NCBI GenBank assembly: GCA_030789695.1 | Contig: CM061140.1 | Coordinates: forward strand, 85,250,422-85,314,421 | DNA length: 64,000 nt | DNA from: Scilla litardierei | Taxonomy: Eukaryota; Streptophyta; Magnoliopsida; Asparagales; Asparagaceae | Direction of reading: 5' to 3' | Part shown: one piece after another, positions 11,668 through 23,424 of the stretch | Layout of the letters: each line of letters starts with the position of its first letter | Numbering within the stretch: the first letter of the stretch is position 1 | Translations under genes and position numbers: made by a program | Notes under the pieces: model-generated | Databases searched by the model: none | Seen by the model: the letters and a program-made list of their open reading frames with translations, nothing else | What the model was told of the DNA's origin: nothing

Positions 11668-12551
11668 AGTAGCACTCTCTACAGTAACAATGATAAGATA
11701 TTCATATTAAAATGGCAGCCTCATTAATGCCCCTAATTAGTCTTGTCTTAGTAGTGTTTGTTAAAGATATCTCACACATATATCCAAGAATAACAAAAAA
11801 TTTAAATTTTCCTAGCCTCGAAAAGATTTGTTAAACTGTTGATAGGAATTTCTCACAGTTTGATATCCAAGTTGACTACTGGACAAATATGCAACCATAC
11901 ATTGTTTGATGTATAAGAGCATTTTACAATGGATGATTTGAGCATGCAACTCCTAATCTCATATTTGGGACAAAGTCATGCTAAACATTACCAAGGAAAT
12001 TTACTCCGGGAATATTTAATAACTTGTCCCAACAAATCGTAAGACGGATACATCCATCCGTCGAAGAAAGCACACTTGGTTCTGGGTAAGCATTTGACAT
12101 GAAAAGACAATTACCATTTAGTATTGGTTGCCGCAGGAAGGAGAGAGGTTTCAATACCCAAATTGAGAACCTGGTAACCTAGCATCCTCACTATAGAAGA
12201 ATGAGTAGAAGAAAAAATTGTTTAACCTAGCATATGGCTACAATAAATAGTTTTTCACTTTTTTGTAAGATGTCAAACTTAATAACTGGAGACCAGAAAC
12301 AAAAAAATCATTTATAGTAACTTGATTAAAAATTAAGTAAAAGAAAAAATTGGGCATGTTGCATGAACATATTTTAGAACTTTTTAAAATTTACGTAGGG
12401 AAGATAGACTTAGGGGTTAAGGGTTGATCAGTAAAGTATCGAACCATTAGAACTACACAATGCCCTAGTTGTTGCCAGAACAAACAATGTAACAGTTTGT
12501 TTCGGGAACTTAAACATAACAGGTCAACTATGTAATAAAAGTGATACATAC

Positions 12552-15500
12552 ACTTCCTCAGGTTCACGGACATCTATCAACTGAGCTTCCTCAATAAAAC
12601 TAGGATCTTGCATTTTTGAATGTAGTTCTTCCGGTGCAATGTCTACGATGATGGATTCCTCCCTGGACCATAACAACAGAAATATTAGTGCAAGGAATTT
12701 GTGCAGATGTTGCAGTAACTCTTAAAGTTATAATACCTCTCGGAAAGCACTTGAAGCAGGTGCCATCCAAATTTTGTCTTACAACGCACAACTTTGTTTA
12801 AAGGAGCATTAAATGCAGCTTCCTCAAATTCTGTCACCTGAGCAGGTTTGTCCAAGAATGTTAACTTTTCGACTTCTTGCAAGGTTAGTGCATCACTTAC
12901 AAATTTGTCAGATGAGCTCACCTTTTGACCTAACTATTAAGTTCTCCAGACATGGTGCACAATTTAAAACAAACTTCTCCAGTTTGTCTCAAACAAGAAC
13001 TTATGCCATGAGTATAACTATAAGAATAGTTAACTAACAGATTACGTATTTAGAGTTCATAGAGATAAAGTTATTCATGAAATCTGATGTTTACTTAAAA
13101 AATCACTGGTTTACCGGACCTGTATGAACAGCAACTCACCTGAAATGCAAGTGTTAGACTCATGCTGCTTTCATTGGTGCATTCCATTAATAAGAGCCAA
13201 GAAAGTTGCTCAAAGAACCCACCCCCTAATCCTCACGCCCAATGGCACGTTTGAACTTTGCAAAAGTAGATATTTCTATATGCACAAATAGGAAGAACTG
13301 ATTAACCATCACACACTTGCAGAAGTGCAAGTTAATTCAATGGAAACAGATATGAACATCACACACTTTATTGCGCCCCATTACAGGTCCTGGACCTAAT
13401 CCCATTGGTACCAGGTCCTATTCATTAATCTAAGCTAGAATTCCTGAACAATTTTGAATAGAGATAGCTATTCAGAACAGATCTAACAAACTCTGATCTT
13501 TAAAGGGCATCTAAAAAAGTCTGAGCCAACCTTGACATCTTAAGTCAAACTAAAAGAAATTTGGCCAAGACAACTAGGATTAAGCTTCTGAAGCAGCTTA
13601 AATCTTTAACTAATTTAATCTAGAACTAAGCAATGCCATCCTGGGAGTTGATTAAATCTTTAGCTGAATCCTGAAACTGGATTTGGTTCATGTATACACT
13701 TAAATACAAAAGAATCCTTCAAGGATAGTTCAGAATAACCATTTGTATATTCAGCAACTGCTTTGCATGGAAATTTCACATTCTTGATGCAGGACACGGT
13801 GTATCGTACAGGTGCATTGGCATATTAACATAACCGATACGTCATTAGTTTCACAAAATTGATTTATACATTTGTTTTTAATGCTCATGTCTTGAGGTTT
13901 CACAGATAAAATGTTGATGTTGAAGTGGATGTTATATTTTCTAGTTATGACGAAGATGTGATCGGTTATTGGTTTCCTTAAAGTGCACTTAACGTGCTCA
14001 ATCGATGCGTCCAATGTCTCCAATGGTGTATACGCAGACAAACCAAAATATGAAGTATCCTGGTAATATTTTTTTGTCACTGCATGATAATATTGGAATC
14101 TGTGTGTCAAAGCTGATGAAACATACACTTCATACATACAGTAAGGGATTACATTTATGCTTTAATTATTTAGGATTTAAAAAATTTATAATTTTGTGAC
14201 CGAGGATGCTTAGAAAATTAATGCAGCACAATTAAAGTAAAAAAGTGCTTCTACAGTACTATGTAACAGAATATTTATTAGAGAATATGAGTGACAACTA
14301 CCTATGGAGGAATTCTCTCATATGTGCTCATTAAAAAGTCTACTCTTCAATTTTTTTAGATGAATGGCATCGTCCATTTTGATATTCATATTCTAAAATC
14401 CCAATACACCAACGATCTAGTGAATCCAACATATTTTGCTCGTTGAACTAGGTGTTGATCAGTTAAATTTACAATGACTAGATTAACGAGCAAAATATTT
14501 TTGTGTTCGCTAAATCTTTGGTGTATTGGTAGAATATGAAGAACAAAATGGAAGGTGACAATCATCTTATAAATAGTGGAGCATGTATATTTTTAATGAG
14601 CACATATGAGGGAATTCCGCATGAGTAGCTGACGCCCATAATTTTATATTTATTAAGTGCAAAATTATATGAAGCAGTTATACCACTAACCATGCTTTAT
14701 AGATCCAAATGTCAGTTAATAATAATTTCCAAAATAAGATTAGATGAAAGGCAAATGTTTACATAGATTATGAAGGGGGGAGGGGGTGGTAAATGTTTAC
14801 ATGTAGGTGGGTGGGTGGGGGTGTGCTGATAGTGTGATTTGTCGTGGGTGTGAGTGAGAGGATGTGTATTTTTTCCTTTTTTCCTTTGGGGGACAAGAAT
14901 GAGGGGATAAGAAACTGATATATTGACATGGAGTTACAAAGGCTAAATATTGAAAAACTACAATGAACTTTGGCTAAATTACAAAAACTACCATATACTT
15001 CACAAATTAAAAAAAACTACTGTAACGGTTTCTTTTTTCATAAAGCAACCCCGCGACTCTTAACGGAATTTTTGTAATTACAATTTTACCTTTACATTTA
15101 CTTTACCAAGAATAAACCATTTTGCAAGAAAACCCCTTGACCATTGTCCAAGGTAAAATTAAGGGTTTTTAAAAAACCTTATTTTTTTAAACATCTTCTC
15201 CCTAACTAGTCTTCCTCAATCATGTTGCTTCCTTCTTCCTCATAATGCTTAGTTCCTCAATTTTTCATTGTCCAAAACAAGATCTTAGATATTCTTCAAA
15301 TATGTGTTTCACACTCTTTCGAACAAAACTTGAGTCCAAACCCTTTTGTTTCTTCGAATTAATTGGTTCCTTCTCATAAATCAAACTTAAATCCCCAAAC
15401 TTCTTTGTTCCAACAAAAATCATAGTCAATTTCCATAAATAAAATAGAAACTCATATTCCCTAGAACTCTTTTTTGTCAAATTTAAATACACGAACCCAT

Positions 15501-18500
15501 TACACTGAATCATGAAACCATCAATCCAAATTGTTTAGTTTGAAAATGAGAAGATTGGAGAAGGTGGTAGCAGAGACAAATAAAGTGATTGTAGACTATG
15601 AGGGTGATTCGAGGTGTAATTTAAGTGATGGATGAGAAAAAAGAAGCATGAATTATTTAAAAAGATGCAAGACAAAGGATAATTTGGTCATAAATAGATC
15701 ATGCAACAATCCTGTGTAAATTTTGATAATAGTGTTAGGATAGTGTAGTTTTCATGAAAAGATGGAAAAAAGTTTATCGTAGTTTTTTGTATTTTTCAAA
15801 GTATGCGGTATTTTTTTGAAGCACATCCAAAGTTCATGGCAGTTTTATGAAATGTAGCCACAAACAAACATAAGGGATAAATTTATGGTCTTGACATGTA
15901 TGCCTAGATGAGTCTATAAGCTATGAATAATAGAAGCACAATCAAATAAGATGATAGTTTTCTGTTACAATATAAAAAATATAACCCTTAAGGCCTTAAC
16001 CCCACACACATCCTTTTAGAACCACTTCTAGTCAATGCACTCATCATAATACTAAGGACTTCAATATTGTATCAAAGCAACATATTCGGGTTTCTTGTTT
16101 GGCTATGTTCATGGCCATGTTCCTCTTACCGAGTCTCTGGATTTTGGTTGATGGTCCATGTTTGGCATGTTCCTTCCTCTTAATGATGCTCAGGATTTTA
16201 ATTACTGATCGTGGTTTGGCCTCGTTCCTCTTCCGAAGGCTCGAAAATGGTTTGATAGTCACAGCTGGGTCCATGTTCTTGTCCCTATGATCTTGTGGAC
16301 CATTTATTTTAGATTCCAGTTGTGTTTCGCTAAGAATTTGATTTGCGAGGAGGTGGTATGGTTTATGATTTTCATATATGAGAATATTACACATGATGGA
16401 AAATAAAGAAATTGTGGTAATCTACTGAAAACATTGAGAAGTATGAATTATGGGATTTACATGTACACATGTATAGATGATTATATTGTATGAATGACCT
16501 TCTGGTTAATCTATCGTAGTTATGTTTTTTCACCATGCTAGCATTGCTTCATTAATTATGTTGATTATCTTAATGATGTAGGCTGTGTCCCAAATATTAA
16601 CAATGATATCGATTTCGGTTGGTATGATAACTACAATTATAATCACTTACGCAGAAGCCTAATTTATGACTACAAGGATTAACACATGATTATGTCCTCT
16701 TTGAGTTAGAATCTGAGATTCTGTCTTTTATTTATTACATGCATAATGTAATCCCACAAAATAAACTGTTATAATCATGAATGACATCACATGATTACAT
16801 CTTGATAACTACATTGGTTATTTTTACTTCCATACTATGATGCTTATAATTCCTGCAATTGATATTGTACTTGATACTATTCACAATTACAATACTTGAT
16901 TAATTGATATTGTACACGTTATCTTACTTGACATTAAACTAGAATATAACACATAGGGATAGGAAACCTATTGTTTCAAAAGATGCGAGAGCGACAAAGG
17001 TCCTTACTGTACCCGTGTTTTCTGCCTTCAAAAATAGATGTGTGGTTATATTATTATAGCCATATTTTTCAGATTTCAGTAATGAAAGTGAGATTTACTA
17101 CTCTCCATGTTTTTCTATTTCCATCAATGGAAGCAGAATTATATATTGTTGACATCCTTAGGTGTGCAATCACAAGGTTTGTGTTCCTTTTTTTAATGTA
17201 AGTTGCATGGTTCGTACCCTCAAATATGAGCTCAGCACTAAATTAAGGACACCTCATTGTTACCATTACTTAGCACAACCATTGATTATATGATGATTAT
17301 TATGTATCATTGTTCATGCTTGTCATATTGGTACTACTATTATAGTACATTATAGATGCTCTTTTATCCATTGTTTATTTTATCTTCTTTTATTTATTAC
17401 TGTTTATTTTAATCAGGAAAATCTATGTAAGCATATCTTATTAAAGATAATCTCTTTGTTTTATTTTATCTTTGGGAATATCACGAGGATATCTCACTTA
17501 GGTTCTTTATGTAAACCACAATTCATTTTGTGCCTACTTGCCTTACAATCATGCAAGTCTCCTTCACCAGCCTTTATATTTCTTGTTTCATTATATTTCC
17601 TATTTCATTATATTTCATATCATGCCAAATATTTGATGATTCTTTTCTTATTGTCATTTCATATTGATACATTTAGTGATTTTAGATTATGTAGGCCATC
17701 TTAACTGTTGCTCATTAATAGTTAGAAGCAGACGAACTCATAGTTTTATCACAGACGTCCATCCATATTTCGGTTAAAATATGCATGGTCTTGTCACCTT
17801 CCATTTTCCTTAGCATTATGGGAAGCATGGCATAAAAGATAGACTCGATTAGAACAAAATGATTATCGATGTAGGTAGAAATAGACCAAATGGTGAGTGA
17901 TAATTTAGCAATCAGCAATTTGTGGTGCTTGATAGCCCTCTTTCTCATGGTGCTTGACAATACTCTTTCTCATAGATTGCTCATAAAGTTAATAATGAAA
18001 AATGGAAGATATTGGATGCAAATCAATGAATGTCTTCCACTTTATATCAGTGTGTTCTCTTTTAAATGATTATGGATATTACAGAAGACAAAAAATGGAC
18101 TTGAATTTGATCCATTTTCTACAATCTTAAGGCCATCCCTCTCGAATACAATGACCGAGATAGAAAGATGAGGATTGCAAGACCTCATCAAACAAACACA
18201 ACGGAGGAAGATGTCTACTTTGCAATGATAATTTGGCTTCCACTCCCATGAGTAATAAGACCAAACAATGAAGAGCTAGTGATAGTTGCAGTCTAAAATA
18301 AATTTGCATGCCTAATGATTGGAGACTTGATCATGTGATTCTTCTAAATTAAAAACTATTTTGAGTATTAAGGTCTTCATTCTTGGCATAGCTTGGATAT
18401 AAGCCAATCATAGTCACTATAAGGAAGCAAAATGGTGCTACTCTTACAGCACAACAAGAGATTAAACTGACCATTAATAACCAGATCCATTAGGCATGCT

Positions 18501-21500
18501 TCGTGCATTGGTCCACAAACATAGTCCTACCCATTAATAAGAAAGGAAAGCTCATGATTTATATTGATTTTTTGGGGATCTGAAGAGCAACACCTAAAGA
18601 CAAATATCCAATGTACATAGCAGAAAATCTTATTAGATACGTATGGTAATCATGAGATAAAGTCCCGAACATATGGCCAGCAAATCAAATCTATATCGAT
18701 GTAGAAGACACATTAAAAACTGTGGTTGGGTTTTTCTCTTGGTTTTAGCATGTAGAAATAGCTGTCTTCATCATTCAGCCTAAAATGCAGATGAACATAT
18801 CTTCCGGTTATGAATATTATATTTATGATATAATTGGCACTGTGGTAGAAGTTGGTGATATCATCATTTAGTCCAAAAGTAACAATGAGAACAATAGCCA
18901 AGTTGAAATAGACAAGAACTTTATAGTATGCAAATGTTCAAGTTGAAGTTAAATGCTTTAAAGCGTGCATTATGCATTCATGATGAAAATTTTCTAGAAT
19001 TATTAGTACATGAGATAGGTGCTCAGAGTGATAAGACCAAAGGTAAAGCAGTTAAACTATTGTTGAAGCATCTCACCTACGTAACAAGAAGCCTATACAA
19101 CAACTGTTACAACAGAGAGATTTCGTAGGGAGATTCTGTAACAAATTTGGCTACGATGACATCCTCGGCTTTGCATTGGATTAGGAGTGATGCCAAACTT
19201 ACTTAAATGCAGGTGCGTCAGAAAGCTTTTAAAGATATTAGAAAATGCTAGCCTTTCTAATGGCTAGGGCTACTAATCAGGTCCGGTCGGTCCAGCTTTA
19301 GGTCAGCTTGCATTGACTGGACTTAGCATGCGATGCTGGCAGTTGACTAATTACTAATAGGTTCAAAACACAAACCCAATGTGGCTGATAATTAGGTTAC
19401 CCGAATCTGACCCTGCTTATCCAACACCCACCACAGGAGTATAATTTATCAAATTTATTTTAAAAAAATTATAAATGAGGTTTCAAACCTGCAACTTGAA
19501 AACCTAATTCCCCACTAGCCCAACTATTTTTAAAACACAATTGCATCTTTGTCATATATCAAAAGTAGCACTAATTTAAAAAACAAACATCTAAACTAGC
19601 TAGAGCAAGATTTAGCGCTAAGCTTCCCATGACACTTTGCTCCTCTATATGATTTAGAGTATAACAATTTACATTACACATATACAAGTTCCCATGTCAA
19701 CCAGTTCAAAACGGCTACCACTAACCTGACCCAGTTAATAATTTGGTCAGTGAGCTGATCTGATTTCGACTAATAACCAATTGTGGGTGACCCATAATCT
19801 GGTACTCATTTTGATCCAGCTTCGGGCCATCAGGTTGGGTCATGATTGCACCCCTACTCATGGCTCCAAATGTGGACAGGCCAATGATATGTTCGATGGT
19901 GTTGTCTGGCAAGAATACTGGCTGGCAAGGCTCAGCATAATTTCCATGCAAATTATATTGTGCATCACAACAATGAGGTGTGCACCTCAAGTACAAAGCA
20001 CTAAGGCACAAATGAGGCATTGAATTTGTTATGGATGAGTTTCATCTGAAACTTAGGCTTGAGGAATTCAATCCATTTGGTTCTCCTCTTACTGTCAGAG
20101 GCACAATTAGTTCTCCAGTCAGTTCCAACCACCTACACTCCCTCATCTGGTTGCCTATCAGCTACCTCCACTTGCCAAACAGATATGTCAGATAATGTTT
20201 GCTATTGCAGTGTGTGCATTTGCTCCCTGATACTAAGCAACTCTAAAAAGACTTGGAATTAACAAGGATGATGATATAAACCCAATTTGGTTCGCCAGAA
20301 GCACACCTCTAGTATCATAAATGGTGTTGAAAACTCATGGAATCCCAAACTAAATCTTTACAACATTTGACTTGCCTAACACTGTCTTGAGGTAACAGAG
20401 CAAACTGTATATTCAAGAGTATCAGTGGCAAAGGATATTGAGATAGATGAAATCTGACTATAGTTCATGAGTAAGTAAACAACTAAGAACTAATGGAGAA
20501 GGTGAGGAAAACAGTTTGAGGCCGTCTGAAGCTCGCATTTAGTGACATGATTAGCAATTCTTTACAAAAAGGATTGCTTCGATTTTTGATAAAAATCGTC
20601 CGCAACACTGGACCTAAGCAAAAGAATATATCACTGCTTGAGGACTTGTAGTTTCTAACATATTCTTTGTTCAGTTCACATGATAACTCGTGTCTTTTCA
20701 TGCCCGTCATTCATTATCATCTGTATACTATATAATTATGCTTCTGATATGCAAGGTTCTTACATAATTTCTTGGTTATATCAATATGAAAATGTTAACA
20801 AAACATAGAAGAGACAGAAATTTTGACCAAAAGAATAACTACACTGAGAGTTGCAAGTTTCCATTGGTTCGACAAATGCAATTATTAATATATTATGACA
20901 CAATTCAAGGCCATTATGTAAGAGTAGCTTGTCCCAAAACTAATATAAGACGAAGCATGACCTTGCATAACTGATCATACTGCTTCATTAAGGAAAAAAG
21001 GTAACTAAGATGCAACCTAGAAGCAAACACAACACTTGGAGAAAACCTTATAAGAAGAGTAGAGATTTACTTATCAGAATAAACTGGGATATGATCATCA
21101 TGTATAGATAGATATTTAGAACTTATTTCAAAGCAGTTTTCAGAGACTGCATAGGAATATGGCATTCACAGATAGCTTTTCCATACCATTTGCCCTTTTC
21201 GAACCCAACCAATCATCCCACCATTTTCTTTTGATGGACACAGTGAGTATTCCACGGCCAGATCACTTATGTCAGCTCCTAAAATGAATAATACAAAATC
21301 AATGACAATTTGAAAGTGTATATGATCTTCGATACCAAAACAACAGCAAGCCTACTGGAATATTTTAGAAAAACATTTAGATAATGGACGAACACAATTG
21401 AACTTGTCAAAGAATGTGAATTTGACTAAGGAACAAGACATTCTGATGGGACACACTATCTTTTAAATGTAATTTGCTAACACAGAATTCTTCCCTGATG

Positions 21501-22669
21501 CTCTCTACCTGGTTTAAAAAAACTTTATCTCAATTTACCGTTTGATAAGTGATGTCAAATAGATACTGTAAAATAGTATCTATGCATGTCCGGCAACACC
21601 ACATGCCCCCTAAACCACATGTGCGTGTGCACCCCATGGTCTTTTTTGGCAATTGCTGAAAAATAGGCAGCGTTGTTTTGGGAAACAATGTCAATCTTTG
21701 TTATACATATCACCAATCACCAATTCTCCACAATTTTACTCATAAGACACCGAAAGTAATGAAAAGGTCCGAGGTTGCACATATTAGAGCAGCACAAGAC
21801 CCCCACCAAAAAAATCTTGCTTGAAGCATAGGAGCTTAGCAATGGATAATTCCTCTCTTCCATTGATGGATAAACCATGAATCCCGGTTCATTGCTAATA
21901 CTATTACTAAGTTCAAATCAGAACTGTAAATTTCCCTTTCTTTTGGCTCTTTTCTCAAATGTCTGCACGGTCATAAGCAATTTGGCAGCCCGATTGAGTT
22001 AGTACCTAAAAAGTGAATTGATGCATTCAAACACTTGAAGCATAAAATTATATAAAAGATTCATGGGTTTGGAAGCATTTATCAGTATAAACACTTGTGA
22101 CGACTGTTACTTGTTCTACATTCCTACATTTAAATTTACTTATAAATGAATTCAAGAAATACAGATACATTGATAGCCCTAACCCACCATCAGAAATGCA
22201 CAAAAGATTGAAACTTTAACCCCAGGAAAAAGAGAAAATACCTTCTGAAATCCTTTTCTGCAACTCCATAAGAAGCTTATGGTCATCTTTCCCAACTAGC
22301 AAATGCTGCACCAAAATCTCCTTATTCGCTCCTCCACTACTTCCAGAACTAAATAACACTGTACAAAAACAAACAGCAAAACCCCAAGTGAAATTTTCCA
22401 AAACGTACATGGGTTTGGGGGTGAAATGACCGACCTTTGCCCGGTTGCCTCGGGCTGCACACCATGGATGATGGAGCCCGCTTGGACAAAGAGGACGAGG
22501 GTGGAGTTGAGATACGTGTAAATGATAATGATGATAGTTTTGGGGCTGAAGAAGGGAAAGAAGATCCAGAGGAGGAGGAGGAGGAGTAGCTGAGGGAGAA
22601 GAGAGCTGAGACTGGGAGCCTTAGAAATGTCGGAGATGGGAACGAGGCAAGATGGGATGCTCTCAGCAT
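12552..22669 (-). CDS. STR12: Rhodanese-like/PpiC domain-containing protein (STR12-like), 5' five exons
   Basis: Host gene on the minus strand. Exons: 22669-22435 (ATG; serine-rich N-terminus typical of a chloroplast transit peptide), 22358-22242 (EILVQHLLVGKDD), 21278-21187 (DLAVEYSLCPSKENGGMIGW), 12837-12737 (EFEEAAFNAPLNKVVRCKTK and FGWHLLQVLSER) and 12662 to about 12552 (EELHSKMQDPSFIEEAQLID, VREPEE). Every junction has AG and GT, and the phases agree (1, 1, 0, 2). Exons 2-4 form a parvulin-type PpiC peptidyl-prolyl isomerase domain; exon 5 opens the rhodanese (sulfurtransferase) domain. This order is that of Arabidopsis STR12. The intron between exons 3 and 4 is 8.35 kb. No stop or frameshift is seen in any exon. 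The rhodanese core and the stop codon are not in the window; they probably lie beyond Athila element 1, or the gene is truncated. The last donor is ambiguous by 2 bp. Confidence 0.9.
14309..14618. mobile_element. Foldback MITE
   Basis: A 310-bp element whose ends read GGAATTCTCTCATATGTGCT and, reverse complemented, GGAATTCCCTCATATGTGCT, and continue through CATTAAAAA. Inner sequences also pair (CCAATACACCAACGATC with a later GGTGTATTGG), so nearly the whole element folds back. No ORF. No convincing target duplication was found. Confidence 0.8.
14941..15859. mobile_element. Non-autonomous TIR element, about 80-bp inverted ends
   Basis: The left end begins GGCTAAAT and contains AACTACAATGAACTTTGG. 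The right end, reverse complemented, begins GGCTACAT and contains AACTGCCATGAACTTTGG. Both continue into AAAAAACTAC about 80 bp in. The 0.9-kb body has no recognised coding sequence. The long imperfect terminal repeats would suit a MULE-type MITE, but I see no clear 9-bp duplication, so the superfamily is open. Confidence 0.6.
21279..22241 (-). other. Intron 2 of the STR12-like gene
   Basis: Bounded by donor GTATTT (22241) and acceptor TTTTAG (to 21279). AT-rich, nothing else recognised. Intron 1 (22434-22359) is short and uses a GTCGGT donor and TTTGTACAG acceptor. Confidence 0.75.
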
Positions 22670-23042
22670 CTCTATCTCTTGGGCGATAAATTCTTTGCCG
22701 TCTGCTCTCGGTGTAGTTTTGGGAGAAACGAAGAGAGAGTCGGATTGGCCAAACCTGTTGTGAAGGGAATTTAGGGAGAAATAGGTTAAAAATACCCGTC
22801 ACACAAAGTTTCTCTCGCGGCGTGTCGCCGGGAGCGTAGGCGCGGCCGTCCGACAGGCCGCGGCGTACGACAGGCCGCAGCTGCCGCTTAGGCCGCGGCA
22901 CCGCTTAGGCCGCGGCTGTATTCATAACAAAGACTATTTTTGCATTTAGTCTATTTTTTTAAAAATATTTTAAAAAACGACTAACTGGAAAATTAATTAA
23001 CAGAACAGACCAAGTCTGGTCCAGCTCAGCGCGCGTGCATGC
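22670..23042 (-). promoter_or_regulatory. Upstream region of STR12-like gene with GC-rich repeats
   Basis: About 370 bp between the ATG and the start of sequence shared with the other MULE copy. Holds the presumed 5' UTR and proximal promoter; no TATA box is certain. Positions 22817-22920 are strikingly GC-rich, with repeats of AGGCCGCGGC and GACAGGCCGCGGC in AT-rich surroundings. They could be the outer end of the MULE or part of the promoter. The sequence between about 22925 and 23042 is AT-rich and unassigned. Confidence 0.4.
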
Positions 23043-23424
23043 TGAAGCGATTTTTACGCCTGGCCGTAGCCAATATGATATGAAAGGCTAGTCGCAGGCA
23101 GTTGCCATTTCTTTCTTTTCTTTCTTTCTTTCTTCTGCGCGCTCAGCTTATTTTCCTCCTTCAGCGAAGTCTTCCTCTCTATCTCAAGTAAAAATCTCCC
23201 TCTCTCTAGTAGATTTTGGCGATTTGGTTCTTCGCTGCCCTCTCGCAAGTTAAAAATCCAACTTGTCCTAGGTGATTTTGAAGATTGAGGTGAGATATAT
23301 ACCTCATAATAACTTATAAATGTGTTATAATCTCTTGAAAATAAGTTATATGTTGTTGAAATATTTTAAATCATGATGGTTTTAAAACAACCACTGAATG
23401 TCGATTTTGTGTAGGGTTAAAATA

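Larger units (their letters stand above)
9982..12551 (-). other. Intron sequence downstream of the last visible STR12 exon
   Basis: AT-rich sequence with no exon I can recognise. The remaining rhodanese-domain exons of the gene were looked for here on the minus strand and not found. It holds an hAT-like element (10506-11280) and a small inverted-repeat element (11322-11667), annotated separately. The Athila element 1 LTR abuts it at 9981. Confidence 0.55.
12838..21186 (-). other. 8.35-kb intron of the STR12-like gene
   Basis: AT-rich intron between exon 3 (donor GTATGG at 21186) and exon 4 (acceptor CAG at 12840-12838). Contains two inverted-repeat elements (14309-14618, 14941-15859). A stretch at about 19260-19860 with repeated GGTC/GACC-rich sequence may be an old transposon. 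I recognise no further coding exon. Short ORFs (for example 14137-13751 on the minus strand) match nothing I know. Confidence 0.7.

Noticed and set aside
13751..14137. 128-codon ORF on the minus strand in the large STR12 intron
   Set aside because: No recognisable motif, isolated in AT-rich intron sequence, no splice-consistent neighbours; probably chance.
16044..16394. 116-codon minus-strand ORF in the same intron
   Set aside because: Low-complexity repeated sequence around CATGTTCCTCTT; no known domain.
19260..19860. Possible DNA transposon with GGTC-rich ends
   Set aside because: No inverted termini or target duplication could be fixed; mentioned only within the intron entry.
22296..22901. 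201-codon ORF overlapping STR12 exons 1 and 2
   Set aside because: It reads through intron 1 in a different frame; the spliced frame from 22669 gives the known protein.
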